From positions 496,001 to 560,000 of the forward strand of contig NZ_CP084874.1 of the NCBI RefSeq assembly GCF_020526085.1: DNA of 64,000 nt. Direction: 5' to 3'. The stretch is from Klebsiella africana. GTDB lineage: Bacteria > Pseudomonadota > Gammaproteobacteria > Enterobacterales > Enterobacteriaceae. The position numbers and the translations under genes are program-made. Numbering within the stretch: the stretch's first letter is position 1; every line of letters begins with the position of its first letter. The notes beneath the pieces were generated by a model. It was not told where the DNA came from and ran no database searches. It was given only the letters and a program-made list of their open reading frames with translations. Shown here one piece after another: positions 18,689 to 30,797 of this stretch.

Positions 18689-19819
18689 ATGCAAAGCCTG
18701 TCTCCAACATCGCGTTACCTTTTAGCCCTGAAAGAGGGCAGCCATCAACCCGACGACGTCCAGCAAGAAGCGGTGAGCCGCCTTGATACCATTTACCAGG
18801 AACTGCAGACTCAGCCCGCGCCCGGCGCGTCAGGCGGCGGTTTGCGCGCGAAATTCGGCAAACTGCTGGGTAAGCGCGAGCCGGCTGCCGGGACGGCACC
18901 TGTCCGCGGCCTGTATATGTGGGGCGGCGTGGGGCGGGGCAAAACCTGGCTGATGGACCTGTTTTACCAGAGCCTGCCGGGCGAGCGTAAACAGCGCCTG
19001 CATTTCCATCGTTTCATGCTGCGCGTACACGAAGAGCTGACCACCCTGCAGGGACATAGCGACCCGCTGGAGATCGTCGCCGACCGCTTTAAAGCGGAAA
19101 CCGACGTGCTCTGTTTTGATGAGTTTTTCGTCTCCGATATTACCGACGCCATGCTGTTGGGCGGGCTGATGAAAGCCCTGTTCGCCCGCGGCATCACCCT
19201 GGTGGCGACCTCCAATATTCCGCCGGATGAACTCTATCGCAATGGCCTGCAGCGGGCCCGTTTTCTGCCGGCGATCGACGCCATCAAGCAGCATTGCGAT
19301 ATTATGAACGTTGATGCCGGCATCGATTATCGTCTGCGTACGCTGACGCAGGCGCACCTGTGGCTGTCGCCGCTGAACAGCGAAACCTGCGAACAGATGG
19401 ATAAACTGTGGCTGGCGCTGGCCGGCGCGCCGCGCGCCGCTGCCGGGCCGACGCTGGAGATCAATCACCGCGAGCTGCCCACCCTCGGCGTAGAAAACCA
19501 GACGCTGGCGGCGTCATTCGCCACGCTATGCGTGGATGCGCGCAGCCAGCATGACTATATCGCGCTCTCCCGCCTGTTCCATACGGTGATGCTGTTCGAC
19601 GTGCCGGTGATGACCGCGCAGCTGGAAAGCGAAGCCCGGCGCTTTATCGCCCTGGTGGATGAGTTCTATGAGCGGCATGTCAAACTGGTGGTCAGCGCGG
19701 CGGTACCGCTGTACGACATTTACCAGGGCGAGCGGCTGAAGTTTGAGTTTCAGCGCTGTCTGTCGCGTCTGCAGGAGATGCAGAGCGAAGAGTACCTCAA
19801 ACGCCCGCATATGCCCTGA
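18689..19819 (+). CDS. zapE: ZapE (YhcM), AFG1-like ATPase of the divisome
   Basis: The 376-residue protein is an AFG1-family P-loop ATPase. The Walker A motif GGVGRGKTWL is near residues 75-84 and the Walker B-like LCFDEFFVSD near 139-148. In E. coli ZapE binds FtsZ and destabilises its polymers late in division, mostly under stress or anaerobiosis. E. coli ZapE is 375 residues, so the gene is complete. It stands alone and is divergent from zapG, with a spacing of 190 bases. Confidence 0.95.
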   Translation: MQSLSPTSRYLLALKEGSHQPDDVQQEAVSRLDTIYQELQTQPAPGASGGGLRAKFGKLLGKREPAAGTAPVRGLYMWGGVGRGKTWLMDLFYQSLPGERKQRLHFHRFMLRVHEELTTLQGHSDPLEIVADRFKAETDVLCFDEFFVSDITDAMLLGGLMKALFARGITLVATSNIPPDELYRNGLQRARFLPAIDAIKQHCDIMNVDAGIDYRLRTLTQAHLWLSPLNSETCEQMDKLWLALAGAPRAAAGPTLEINHRELPTLGVENQTLAASFATLCVDARSQHDYIALSRLFHTVMLFDVPVMTAQLESEARRFIALVDEFYERHVKLVVSAAVPLYDIYQGERLKFEFQRCLSRLQEMQSEEYLKRPHMP

Positions 19820-19916
19820 CAGGGCACTTTTTCCCGGCGGATTCAGGGCCGCAACGCCGCCCCGGGCGCGGCCTGAAAAATCTCATAAAGGGGTCGATCT
19901 TTGACCCCGACTTCTC

Positions 19917-19922
19917 TATAAT
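19917..19922 (+). promoter_or_regulatory. Probable -10 box of the rplM-rpsI promoter
   Basis: A consensus TATAAT lies 164 bases upstream of the rplM start, followed by a CG-rich discriminator (CTTGCGACCCC) typical of stringently controlled genes. TTGACC at 19901 is too close (10-base spacer) to be a normal -35, and no better -35 is evident. The long 5' leader is where L13 is known to repress its own operon in E. coli. Confidence 0.55.
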
Positions 19923-19998
19923 CTTGCGACCCCACGTTACGAGAAGGTTTTTTTCCCGAAACTTTCTATGCGCCGGCATAGGCTATTCGAAGGGGTAG

Positions 19999-20514
<516 letters not shown>

Positions 20515-20526
20515 TCGGGATTATAG

Positions 20527-20922
<396 letters not shown>

Positions 20923-20952
20923 TTGTCTTCTGCTCACGCAGAACAATTTGCG

Positions 20953-20979
20953 AAAAAACCCGCTTCGGCGGGTTTTTTT
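20953..20979 (+). terminator. rplM-rpsI operon terminator
   Basis: AAAAAACCCGC pairs with GCGGGTTTTTT around a TTCG tetraloop, with seven T residues. It starts about 30 bases after the rpsI stop. Confidence 0.95.
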
Positions 20980-21233
20980 ATGGATAAAACGGCTGTTATC
21001 CACAAGCATAGCGCCGGTTCTTGCCACTTTTTCAGCATTTCCAGAATCCCCTCACCACAACGTCTTCAAAATCTGGTAAACTATCATCCAATTTTCTGCC
21101 CAAATGCTGGTGATTGTTCATTTTTTGTTTTTTTCGTGAACGAAGGTGACATCGCGCTAATGGGGTTTTTACATCTGGCTGGCCATGAGTGGCTGGCAGC
21201 AGTACAAAATTCTGAATATACCTGGAGGTTTTC
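20980..21233 (+). other. rpsI-sspA intergenic region
   Basis: Together with the terminator this makes a 311-base gene-free stretch. A -10-like TAAACT (21076-21081) is the best candidate for the sspA promoter, but a convincing -35 is not seen. A very T-rich segment (21116-21137) and a strong Shine-Dalgarno (TGGAGG) before sspA are the only other notable parts. Confidence 0.45.
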
Positions 21234-21872
21234 ATGGCTGTCGCTGCCAACAAACGTTCGGTAATGACGCTGTTTTCTGGTCCTACTGACATCTATAGCC
21301 ATCAGGTCCGCATTGTGCTGGCCGAGAAGGGTGTCAGTTTTGAGATAGAGCACGTGGAGAAGGACAACCCGCCTCAGGATCTGATTGACCTCAACCCGAA
21401 TCAAAGCGTACCGACGCTGGTGGATCGTGAGCTCACTCTGTGGGAATCCCGCATCATTATGGAGTATCTGGATGAGCGTTTCCCGCACCCGCCGTTAATG
21501 CCGGTTTATCCGGTGGCGCGTGGTGAAAGCCGCCTGTATATGCAACGTATCGAGAAGGACTGGTATTCGCTGATGAACACCATCCAGAGCGGTACTGCAG
21601 CGCAAGCTGATGCTGCGCGTAAGCAGCTGCGTGAAGAACTGCTGGCCATCGCGCCGGTCTTCACCCAGAAACCTTACTTCCTGAGCGATGAGTTCAGCCT
21701 GGTAGACTGCTACCTGGCGCCGCTGCTGTGGCGTCTGCCGGTTCTCGGTGTGGAACTGGTTGGCGCAGGTGCGAAAGAGCTCAAAGGCTATATGACTCGC
21801 GTATTTGAGCGTGATTCCTTCCTCGCTTCTTTAACTGAAGCCGAGCGTGAAATGCGCCTCGGTCGGGGCTAA
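21234..21872 (+). CDS. sspA: SspA, stringent starvation protein A
   Basis: The 212-residue protein has a glutathione-S-transferase-like fold: a thioredoxin-like N-terminal domain (about 10-85, with NQSVPTLVDRELTLWESRIIMEYL) and an all-helical C-terminal domain. It lacks transferase activity and instead binds RNA polymerase, in E. coli favouring acid tolerance and dampening H-NS during stationary phase. It is the first gene of sspAB, with sspB starting 3 bases after its stop. Confidence 0.97.
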   Translation: MAVAANKRSVMTLFSGPTDIYSHQVRIVLAEKGVSFEIEHVEKDNPPQDLIDLNPNQSVPTLVDRELTLWESRIIMEYLDERFPHPPLMPVYPVARGESRLYMQRIEKDWYSLMNTIQSGTAAQADAARKQLREELLAIAPVFTQKPYFLSDEFSLVDCYLAPLLWRLPVLGVELVGAGAKELKGYMTRVFERDSFLASLTEAEREMRLGRG

Positions 21873-21875
21873 CTA

Positions 21876-22370
21876 ATGGATGTATCACAGCTGACGCCGC
21901 GTCGCCCGTATCTGTTACGGGCGTTTTATGACTGGCTGCTGGATAACCAGCTGACGCCGCACCTGGTGGTGGATGTCACGCTGCCGGGCGTGCTCGTGCC
22001 AATGGAGTACGCGCGCGACGGGCAAATCGTTCTCAACATTGCCCCGCGTGCGGTCGGTAATCTCGAGTTGGCGAACGACGAAGTGCGCTTCAACGCGCGT
22101 TTTGGCGGCGTGCCGCGCAATGTGTCTGTCCCGCTGGCTGCGGTACTCGCCATCTATGCTCGTGAGAACGGCGCCGGTACGATGTTTGAACCGGAAGCGG
22201 CCTATGACGAAGATGTCAGCAGCCTCAACGATGATGATGTCGCGCCTGAGAGCGAAAACGAAACGGTGATGTCGGTGATTGATGGCGATAAGCCGGATAA
22301 TCACGACGACGATCCTGACGACACGCCGCCGCCGCGCGGTGGTCGCCCGGCGCTGCGTGTGGTGAAGTAA
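21876..22370 (+). CDS. sspB: SspB, ClpXP adaptor for ssrA-tagged proteins
   Basis: The 164-residue protein carries the folded ssrA-binding domain (about 1-110), an acidic flexible linker (about 118-152, rich in Asp and Glu) and the C-terminal ClpX-binding peptide RGGRPALRVVK. It tethers tmRNA-tagged peptides and RseA fragments to ClpXP. The RseA link makes it functionally related to degS in this window. Translation is probably coupled to sspA. Confidence 0.97.
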   Translation: MDVSQLTPRRPYLLRAFYDWLLDNQLTPHLVVDVTLPGVLVPMEYARDGQIVLNIAPRAVGNLELANDEVRFNARFGGVPRNVSVPLAAVLAIYARENGAGTMFEPEAAYDEDVSSLNDDDVAPESENETVMSVIDGDKPDNHDDDPDDTPPPRGGRPALRVVK

Positions 22371-22382
22371 ATCCTTTCTCTG

Positions 22383-22408
22383 ACAGGCCCTGCGGGGCCT
22401 GTTTTTTT
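22383..22408 (+). terminator. sspAB terminator
   Basis: ACAGGCCC (22383-22390) and GGGCCTGT (22395-22402) form an 8-bp stem with a TGCG loop, followed by a T-tract. Confidence 0.93.
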
Positions 22409-22493
22409 ACCTGTCAGCTTTGTTAACCCCGCCACACATCGCACGTCCTGCGGCTGATACTGTTACGCTAAACGTATCGTTCAGGGAGCAGGA

Positions 22494-23198
22494 ATGTCTT
22501 TATTGGCACAACTAAATTCGCGTATACACCTTCATGGTGGGTTAATCGTTTCCTGCCAGCCGGTACCGGGCAGTCCGCTGGATAACCCCGCTATCGTCGC
22601 GGCAATGGCGCTGGCGGCCGAACAGGCGGGAGCGGTAGCGCTGCGCATCGAAGGCCAGGCCAACCTGCAGGCCGTTCGCCCGTTAGTGACGGTACCCGTT
22701 ATTGGGTTGATCAAACGCGATCTGCCCGATAGCCCGGTGCGTATTACTCCATGGCTGGAAGATATCGACGCGCTGGCGCAGGGCGGTGCGGATATTATTG
22801 CTATTGACGGCACCCAGCGTCAGCGTCCGGCGTCAGTGTCGGCGCTATTAGCAGAAATTCATCAGCAGGGAAAAGTGGCGATGGCCGATTGCTCATCTCT
22901 CGACGACGCTCTCGGGTGCTGGCAGTTGGGGGCTGAGATTGTCGGCACGACTCTCTCAGGCTATACCGCAGAGGAGACACCGGTTGAGCCGGACCTGGCG
23001 CTGGTGCAAAGCCTGAGCGCCGTGGGCTGCAGAGTGATCGCCGAGGGGCGCTATAATACGCCTGCCCAGGCGGCGGAGGCGATGCGCTGCGGCGCCTGGG
23101 CGGTGACCGTCGGCTCGGCGATCACCCGCTTAGAGCATATCTGCGGCTGGTATAATTCGGCGCTGAAAGCAGCAGTTTGCCCGGCGAATGAGCAATAA
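22494..23198 (+). CDS. nanE: NanE, N-acetylmannosamine-6-phosphate 2-epimerase (orphan)
   Basis: The 234-residue TIM-barrel protein matches E. coli NanE over its full length, with [16 protein letters not shown] at the start, GLIKRD (catalytic Lys region, about 65-70), DIIAIDGT and [13 protein letters not shown] towards the end. It converts ManNAc-6-P to GlcNAc-6-P in sialic acid breakdown. In E. coli it sits in nanATEK between sspB and the glt genes. Here the flanks are the same, but nanA, nanT and nanK are missing, leaving nanE alone with its own terminator. It may serve ManNAc from another source, or partner genes elsewhere. Confidence 0.93.
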   Translation: MSLLAQLNSRIHLHGGLIVSCQPVPGSPLDNPAIVAAMALAAEQAGAVALRIEGQANLQAVRPLVTVPVIGLIKRDLPDSPVRITPWLEDIDALAQGGADIIAIDGTQRQRPASVSALLAEIHQQGKVAMADCSSLDDALGCWQLGAEIVGTTLSGYTAEETPVEPDLALVQSLSAVGCRVIAEGRYNTPAQAAEAMRCGAWAVTVGSAITRLEHICGWYNSALKAAVCPANEQ

Positions 23199-23231
23199 AA
23201 AAGCCCGATGGCGTTAACCATCGGGCTTTTA
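23197..23231. terminator. Bidirectional terminator between nanE and gltD
   Basis: AAAAGCCCGATGG pairs with CCATCGGGCTTTT around a 6-base loop, with A-runs on one side and T-runs on the other. It serves both convergent genes. Confidence 0.93.
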
Positions 23232-23253
23232 TGCGCAGAGGCTCCGGGCCTAA

Positions 23254-24681
<1,428 letters not shown>

Positions 24682-27600
24682 TTACTGCGCCTGCACCCGC
24701 AGCTCAGCTGCGGAACGACTACGGTGACCCAACAGTGCCTTAACATCGCTGGACTTCGGTTTAACCAGCGCAAACTTCGCGGAGAAGGCCGGCCAGTTGG
24801 CGAGGATCTCTTCGCCACGTTGCGAACCGGTAAGCTGCACGTGCTCGGTGATTAAACCGCGCAGGTGCTCTTCATGGATGGCCAGAGAGTCAACGTCCAG
24901 CACTTCCACCAGCTCCGGGTTCACGCGTTTGCGGAAGTCGCCATCTTCATCCAGGACATAGGCAAAGCCGCCAGTCATCCCTGCGCCAAAGTTGACGCCG
25001 GTTTTTCCGAGCACGCAGACGATGCCGCCGGTCATATATTCACAGCCGTTGTCACCGATGCCTTCCACCACGGTGATGGCGCCGGAGTTACGTACGGCGA
25101 AACGCTCACCCGCGCGGCCTGCGGCGTACAGACGACCACCGGTCGCGCCGTACAGGCAGGTGTTGCCGATAATGCTGGCTTCGTGGCTGCGGAACGCAGA
25201 GCCCACCGGCGGACGAATGGCCAGCAGACCACCCGCCATGCCTTTCCCGACGTAGTCGTTGGCGTCGCCCGTCAGATGCAGTTCCACCCCGCCGGCGTTC
25301 CACACGCCGAAGCTCTGCCCCGCGGTACCGCTAAAGTGAGCGACGATCGGGTCGCCCGCCAGTCCCTGGTCGCCATGAGTCTGGGCGATATACCCGGACA
25401 GCGAGGCCCCCACGGAGCGATCGGTGTTGCGGATATCAAACCAGAACGTCTTGCTCTGCTTTTCATCCACATACGGTTTCGCCTGCTGCAGCAGCTGGGC
25501 GTTGAGCACGCCGTTATCGAACGGCGGGTTATTTTCGGTGCAGTACAGCGCTTTGCCCGGATGCGGCTCTGCGGTTTCCAGCAGTTTACCCAGATCCAGT
25601 TTCTGCTGTTTGGCAGTAAACCCATCCAGCTCTTTGAGCAGATCGGTGCGGCCAATGAGATCCACCAGACGCTTGACGCCCAGCTGCGCCATCAGCTCAC
25701 GGGTTTCACGGGCGATAAATTCAAAGTAGTTGGTCACTTTGAAAGGCAGACCGTGATAGTGGTTTTTACGCAGTTTGTCATCCTGGGTCGCCACGCCGGT
25801 AGCGCAGTTGTTCAGGTGGCAAATACGCAGGTATTTACAGCCCAGCGCGACCATCGGGCCGGTTCCGAAACCGAAGCTCTCCGCGCCGAGGATCGCCGCT
25901 TTGATGATATCAAGACCGGTTTTCAGGCCGCCATCCACCTGCAGACGGATCTTATGACGCAGACCGTTAGCGACCAGCGCCTGCTGGGTTTCCACCAGGC
26001 CAAGCTCCCACGGACAGCCGGCATATTTCACCGACGAGAGCGGGCTCGCCCCGGTGCCGCCGTCGTAGCCGGCGATGGTGATCAGATCGGCATAGGCTTT
26101 GGCCACGCCGGTGGCGATGGTGCCAACGCCCGGTTCAGAAACCAGTTTGACCGAAATCATCGCTTTCGGGTTGACCTGCTTGAGGTCGAAAATCAGCTGC
26201 GCCAAATCCTCGATAGAGTAGATATCGTGGTGCGGCGGCGGGGAGATCAGCGTGACGCCCGGTACCGAATAGCGCAGTTTGGCGATGTACGGGGTGACTT
26301 TATCGCCCGGCAGCTGGCCACCTTCACCCGGTTTCGCCCCCTGGGCGACTTTGATCTGGATGACGTCGGCATTGACCAGGTAGGCTGGCGTGACGCCGAA
26401 GCGGCCGGATGCCACCTGCTTGATGCGCGACACTTTATTGGTGCCGTAGCGCGCCGGGTCTTCACCGCCTTCACCGGAGTTGGAGAAACCGCCGATGCTG
26501 TTCATCGCTTCCGCCAGCGACTCGTGCGCTTCCGGGCTCAGGGCGCCGATCGACATCGCCGCGGTATCGAAGCGTTTGAACAGCTCTTTCGCCGGCTCTA
26601 CGTCGTCGATGCTGATGGCGTCTTCGCCTGGGTTGAGCGCCAGCAGGTCGCGCAGCGTGGCCGCTGGACGTTCGTTAACCAGTTTCGCGTATTGTTGATA
26701 ATCGCTGTATTCGCCGCTCTGCACAGCCTGCTGCAGGGTGCGCACCACGTCCGGGTTGTAGGCGTGATATTCCCCGCCGTGCACGTACTTCAGCAGACCG
26801 CCCTGGGCCAGTGGCTTACGCGCCAGCCAGGCACGTTTCGACAGATTCAGCAGATCCTGCTGGAAATCGTCGAAGCCGGCGCCGCCGATGCGGCTGACCA
26901 CGCCCTGGAAGCAGAGATCGGAAACCTCGCGATGCAGGCCGACCGCTTCGAACAGCTTCGAGCAGCGGTAGGAGGCGATGGTCGAGATCCCCATCTTGGA
27001 CATGATCTTATACAAGCCTTTGTTGATACCGTTGCGATAGTTCAGCATCACCGCACGGTAGGCTTTATCGATAGCTTTGCTGTCGACCAGCTTCGCCAGT
27101 GTTTCGTAGGCGAGGTATGGATAGATAGCCGTTGCACCGAAGCCCAGCAGCACGGCAAAGTGGTGCGGATCGCGGGCGCTGGCGGTTTCAACGATGATGT
27201 TGGCATCGCAGCGCAGACTTTTATCGACCAGACGGGTCTGGATCGCGCCAACGGCCATCGGCGCCGGTACCGGCAGACGGTCTTTGGCGATGTTGCGGTC
27301 AGAGAGCACCAGCAGCACGGTGCCGTCGCGCACCATTTGCTCCGCTTTATCGCACAGCGCTTTCACCGTCTCGCTGAGGGAGGCCTCTGCCGGGTTGAAA
27401 GTGATGTCGAGGACGTCGGCGCGGTAGTGCTCTTCTTCCATCGTCGTCAGCTGTTTGAAATCGGAGTACAGCAGGATCGGCGATTTGAAGCTCAGGCGAT
27501 GGGCCTGGCCTTCCGCTTCGCAGAAGACATTCATTTCGCGACCGATGCTGGTGGCCAGCGACATGACGTGCGCTTCACGCAGCGGATCGATAGGCGGGTT

Positions 27601-29142
27601 CGTCACCTGGGCGAACTGCTGACGGAAGTAATCGTAGATAATGCGCGGCTGGCTGGAGAGCACGGCGAAAGGCGTGTCATCGCCCATCGAACCGACCGCT
27701 TCCTGGCCATTTTCGCCGAGCACGCGCAGGACGGAGTCCAGCTCTTCCGCGCTGTAGTTAAACTGTTTCTGGTAGCTGGCGAGCGTGTCGTCATCCAGCT
27801 GGCGGCTGCCAACCTCTTCGTCCGGCAGATCTTCGAACGGCACCAGGCGACGAACGTTTTTCTCCATCCACTCTTTATACGGGTGGCGGCTCTTCAGATC
27901 GTCATCGGTTTCCGCCGAGTGCAGAATGCGTCCGGCACGGGTATCGATAACCATCAGCTCGCCTGGGCCCACGCGGCCTTTCTCGACCACTTCGTCCGGC
28001 TGGTAGTCCCAGATACCGACTTCAGAGGCGCAGGTGATGAGCTTATCTTTGGTAATGACGTAGCGCGCCGGGCGCAGGCCATTACGGTCGAGGTTACAGG
28101 CCGCGTAGCGGCCATCGGACATGACGATGCCCGCCGGGCCGTCCCACGGCTCCATATGCATGGAGTTAAAGTCGAAGAACGAACGCAGCTCCGGATCCAT
28201 ATCCGGGTTGTTCTGCCAGGCTGGCGGCACCAGCAGACGCATGGCGCGCACGATGTCCATCCCGCCGGCCAGCAGCAGCTCCAGCATGTTGTCCATTGAA
28301 CTGGAGTCGGAGCCGGTTTCGTTAACGAACGGCGCGGCGTCGTGCAGGTCCGGGATCAGCGGGGTCTGGAACTTATAGGTACGGGCGCGAGCCCACTGGC
28401 GGTTGCCGGTAATGGTGTTAATTTCACCGTTGTGCGCCAGGTAGCGGAACGGCTGCGCCAGCGGCCAGCGCGGCACGGTGTTAGTGGAGAAGCGCTGGTG
28501 GAACAGACAGATAGCCGATTCCAGGCGCAGGTCCGCGAGGTCCAGGTAGAAGCGCGGCAAATCCGCCGGCATACACAGACCTTTATAGATGTTGACCAGG
28601 TTGGACAGGCTACAAACGTAGAAATCTTTGTCGTCCTGCAGGCGTTTTTCAATGCGGCGACGCGCAATAAACAGACGGCGTTCCATATCGCGCGGGCGCC
28701 AGCCAGCCGGGGCGTTAACAAAGATTTGCTCAATACGGGGCAGCGAGGAGAGGGCGATTTCACCGAGCACGCCTTCGTTGGTCGGCACATCGCGCCAGCC
28801 AACAATCGACAGGGTCTCAAGCTGAAGTTCTTCTTCAACGATGCGGCGCGCCGCTTTCGCCAGCTCAGGATCTTTATTCAGGAACAGCATCCCAACGGCG
28901 TAGTTTTTGGCTAAACGCCAGCCGCGCTCTTCAGCAACGATACGGAAGAAACGATCGGGTTTTTGCAGCAGCAGACCGCAACCGTCGCCGGTTTTACCAT
29001 CGGCAAGGATTGCGCCACGGTGCTGCATGCGGGCCAGTGCGTGTATCGCGGTTCGCACTACCTTGTGGCTAGGTTCGCCTTCTATGTGGGCGATCAGGCC
29101 GAAACCACAGTTATCCCTCTCAAGGGATTTGTCGTACAACAT
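24682..29142 (-). CDS. gltB: Glutamate synthase (NADPH) large subunit
   Basis: The 1486-residue subunit makes two glutamates from glutamine and 2-oxoglutarate. The first 11 residues are the cleaved propeptide, giving Cys12 as the N-terminal nucleophile of the glutaminase domain (about 12-420). A central domain, the FMN-binding synthase domain (about 800-1200) and a C-terminal beta-helix follow. The 3Fe-4S cysteines appear as C-x5-C-x4-C in [17 protein letters not shown] is the main ammonia-assimilation route when nitrogen is limiting. The long upstream region suggests multi-factor control, as by Lrp in E. coli. Long antisense reading frames over this gene are codon-bias artefacts. Confidence 0.98.
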   Translation of the reverse strand: MLYDKSLERDNCGFGLIAHIEGEPSHKVVRTAIHALARMQHRGAILADGKTGDGCGLLLQKPDRFFRIVAEERGWRLAKNYAVGMLFLNKDPELAKAARRIVEEELQLETLSIVGWRDVPTNEGVLGEIALSSLPRIEQIFVNAPAGWRPRDMERRLFIARRRIEKRLQDDKDFYVCSLSNLVNIYKGLCMPADLPRFYLDLADLRLESAICLFHQRFSTNTVPRWPLAQPFRYLAHNGEINTITGNRQWARARTYKFQTPLIPDLHDAAPFVNETGSDSSSMDNMLELLLAGGMDIVRAMRLLVPPAWQNNPDMDPELRSFFDFNSMHMEPWDGPAGIVMSDGRYAACNLDRNGLRPARYVITKDKLITCASEVGIWDYQPDEVVEKGRVGPGELMVIDTRAGRILHSAETDDDLKSRHPYKEWMEKNVRRLVPFEDLPDEEVGSRQLDDDTLASYQKQFNYSAEELDSVLRVLGENGQEAVGSMGDDTPFAVLSSQPRIIYDYFRQQFAQVTNPPIDPLREAHVMSLATSIGREMNVFCEAEGQAHRLSFKSPILLYSDFKQLTTMEEEHYRADVLDITFNPAEASLSETVKALCDKAEQMVRDGTVLLVLSDRNIAKDRLPVPAPMAVGAIQTRLVDKSLRCDANIIVETASARDPHHFAVLLGFGATAIYPYLAYETLAKLVDSKAIDKAYRAVMLNYRNGINKGLYKIMSKMGISTIASYRCSKLFEAVGLHREVSDLCFQGVVSRIGGAGFDDFQQDLLNLSKRAWLARKPLAQGGLLKYVHGGEYHAYNPDVVRTLQQAVQSGEYSDYQQYAKLVNERPAATLRDLLALNPGEDAISIDDVEPAKELFKRFDTAAMSIGALSPEAHESLAEAMNSIGGFSNSGEGGEDPARYGTNKVSRIKQVASGRFGVTPAYLVNADVIQIKVAQGAKPGEGGQLPGDKVTPYIAKLRYSVPGVTLISPPPHHDIYSIEDLAQLIFDLKQVNPKAMISVKLVSEPGVGTIATGVAKAYADLITIAGYDGGTGASPLSSVKYAGCPWELGLVETQQALVANGLRHKIRLQVDGGLKTGLDIIKAAILGAESFGFGTGPMVALGCKYLRICHLNNCATGVATQDDKLRKNHYHGLPFKVTNYFEFIARETRELMAQLGVKRLVDLIGRTDLLKELDGFTAKQQKLDLGKLLETAEPHPGKALYCTENNPPFDNGVLNAQLLQQAKPYVDEKQSKTFWFDIRNTDRSVGASLSGYIAQTHGDQGLAGDPIVAHFSGTAGQSFGVWNAGGVELHLTGDANDYVGKGMAGGLLAIRPPVGSAFRSHEASIIGNTCLYGATGGRLYAAGRAGERFAVRNSGAITVVEGIGDNGCEYMTGGIVCVLGKTGVNFGAGMTGGFAYVLDEDGDFRKRVNPELVEVLDVDSLAIHEEHLRGLITEHVQLTGSQRGEEILANWPAFSAKFALVKPKSSDVKALLGHRSRSAAELRVQAQ

Positions 29143-29815
29143 ATCAGTGAACCTCCCCAGGCTCTACGGACACCCTCCGATACCGATTGCGCACAGGCAC
29201 AGAAAGAGCATGGCGACGGGGTTTGCACCTCGCATTCGCCCTCTTTAAATCCTTTTCGCATCGGTACACAAGTTTGAGGACTTGCTGTTAAGAGGGAATC
29301 TCAATTACTGCATAAATATGATGAGCAGAGTGCTCATCCAGAAAGCTTCCAGCGGATTCCCAACTTATCGGGAATCCACACTTACGTCAAATGGCAATCT
29401 TATTAATACAAAAATGTGCTATACAAGCATTAACTTTTTGTTTTTAAAATAAATAATGCCAATTTTTATGCTCTGAATACGCCTGCTGGGGGGAAGGCTA
29501 GTGTGATCTGTCTCACTGTGCACGCGGCTTTGTATTACCAATATGCACTGAAATACATTTTATTATTAGCATAATTGACTGCCATATTTTTAACTGGTGG
29601 ATATTAATACCGTTTTTTACCAGAAAGTAGATTGGGGCTATGCGAAGATGAAATATAAGGAAAACTCATTACCTGGTGGTTGAATGAAATTGCAGTAATC
29701 ATGATTGTTTATGCAATAGGGCTGGCCGCCGCGCTGACGATTGATCCAGGTCATCGCCGTCGGTGACGAAAAGTGGCAGGCTTGGCCCCCTTTGTTGAGG
29801 CCGGTCTATCAGATT
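29143..29815. promoter_or_regulatory. Divergent gltB-yhcC regulatory region
   Basis: About 670 bases without a gene. The segment from about 29380 to 29720 is AT-rich. Two perfect inverted repeats stand next to each other, GATGAGCA-GAG-TGCTCATC (29320-29338) and GGATTCCC-8-GGGAATCC (29354-29377). In E. coli the gltBDF promoter is activated by Lrp binding far upstream with IHF and others; the AT-rich stretch is a fitting place, but no specific site can be proven here. Confidence 0.55.
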
Positions 29816-30751
29816 ATGCAGTTACAGAAATTAGTCAATATGTTTGGTGGGGATCTTATGCGTCGCTATGGCGAAAAGGTCCATAAGCTAACGCTGCACG
29901 GCGGTTTTAGCTGCCCAAACCGCGACGGCACGCTGGGCCGCGGCGGCTGCACTTTCTGTAATGTGGCTTCCTTTGCCGATGAGGCGCAGCAGCATCGCAC
30001 CATCGCCGAACAGCTCGCTCATCAGGCGCAGCTCGTCAACCGGGCGAAGCGCTATCTGGCCTATTTTCAGGCCTACACCAGCACCTTCGCTGAAGTGCAG
30101 GTGCTCCGTTCAATGTATCGTCAGGCCGTCAGTGCCGCAAATATCGTTGGCCTGTGCGTCGGCACCCGCCCGGACTGCGTGCCGGAAGCCGTCCTTGACC
30201 TGCTGAGTGAATACCATCGGCAGGGATATGAGGTGTGGCTGGAGCTGGGGCTGCAAACTGCCCATGATAAAACCCTGCATCGCATTAACCGTGGACATGA
30301 TTTCGCCTGTTATCAGCGAACCGCGCGCCTGGCGCGAGAGCGGGGGCTGAAAGTCTGTGCGCATCTTATCGTCGGCCTGCCCGGAGAAACCCAGGGGCAT
30401 TGCCTGGAGACGCTGGAGCGGGTGGTGGCAACCGGCGTGGATGGCATCAAGCTGCATCCACTGCACATTGTAAAAGGCAGTATTATGGCAAAGGCGTGGC
30501 AGGCCGGGCGTCTCGATGGCATTGAGCTGGAGGCGTATACCGTTACCGCCGGGGAGATGATCCGCCATACGCCGCCGGAGGTGATCTACCACCGTATTTC
30601 AGCCAGCGCCCGTCGACCTACGCTGCTGGCGCCGCTGTGGTGTGAAAATCGCTGGACCGGAATGGTTGAACTGGATCGTTATCTGAATGAGCAGGGCGCT
30701 CAGGGCTCGGCGCTTGGCCGCAGCTGGGTCGCTCCCCTGGTTGAGAAGTAG
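29816..30751 (+). CDS. yhcC: YhcC, radical SAM protein (TIGR01212 type)
   Basis: The start is set at ATG 29816 (MQLQKLVNMFGGDL), matching E. coli YhcC; the frame extends 25 codons upstream without support. The product is 311 residues. Near residue 33 it has the iron-sulfur motif C-x11-C-x2-C (CPNRDG...GGCTFC) in place of the usual C-x3-C-x2-C. Other conserved parts are LCVGTRPDCVP, LELGLQTAHD and LIVGLPGET. The family is related to Elp3-like radical SAM enzymes; its reaction is not established to my knowledge. It is divergent from gltB. Confidence 0.92.
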   Translation: MQLQKLVNMFGGDLMRRYGEKVHKLTLHGGFSCPNRDGTLGRGGCTFCNVASFADEAQQHRTIAEQLAHQAQLVNRAKRYLAYFQAYTSTFAEVQVLRSMYRQAVSAANIVGLCVGTRPDCVPEAVLDLLSEYHRQGYEVWLELGLQTAHDKTLHRINRGHDFACYQRTARLARERGLKVCAHLIVGLPGETQGHCLETLERVVATGVDGIKLHPLHIVKGSIMAKAWQAGRLDGIELEAYTVTAGEMIRHTPPEVIYHRISASARRPTLLAPLWCENRWTGMVELDRYLNEQGAQGSALGRSWVAPLVEK

Positions 30752-30757
30752 GAGTAT

Positions 30758-30786
30758 GCGATGTCCGGGATAATGCCGGACATCGC
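30758..30786. repeat. Dispersed palindrome after yhcC
   Basis: GCGATGTCCGG (30758-30768) and CCGGACATCGC (30776-30786) form perfect arms around a 7-base loop between the convergent yhcC and MFS genes. The arms are the same 11-mers as at 16522-16551 but in reversed order. No T-tract adjoins it. Confidence 0.7.
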
Positions 30787-30797
30787 TCTCCTGCCAT

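Noticed and set aside
19901..19906. TTGACC as the -35 box for rplM
   Set aside because: Only 10 bases separate it from TATAAT, too short for a sigma-70 promoter.
24865..28299. 1144-codon open frame opposite gltB
   Set aside because: It lies wholly antisense to gltB, whose protein is recognisable along its length. Open antisense frames of this kind come from GC-rich codon bias; the translation resembles no family.
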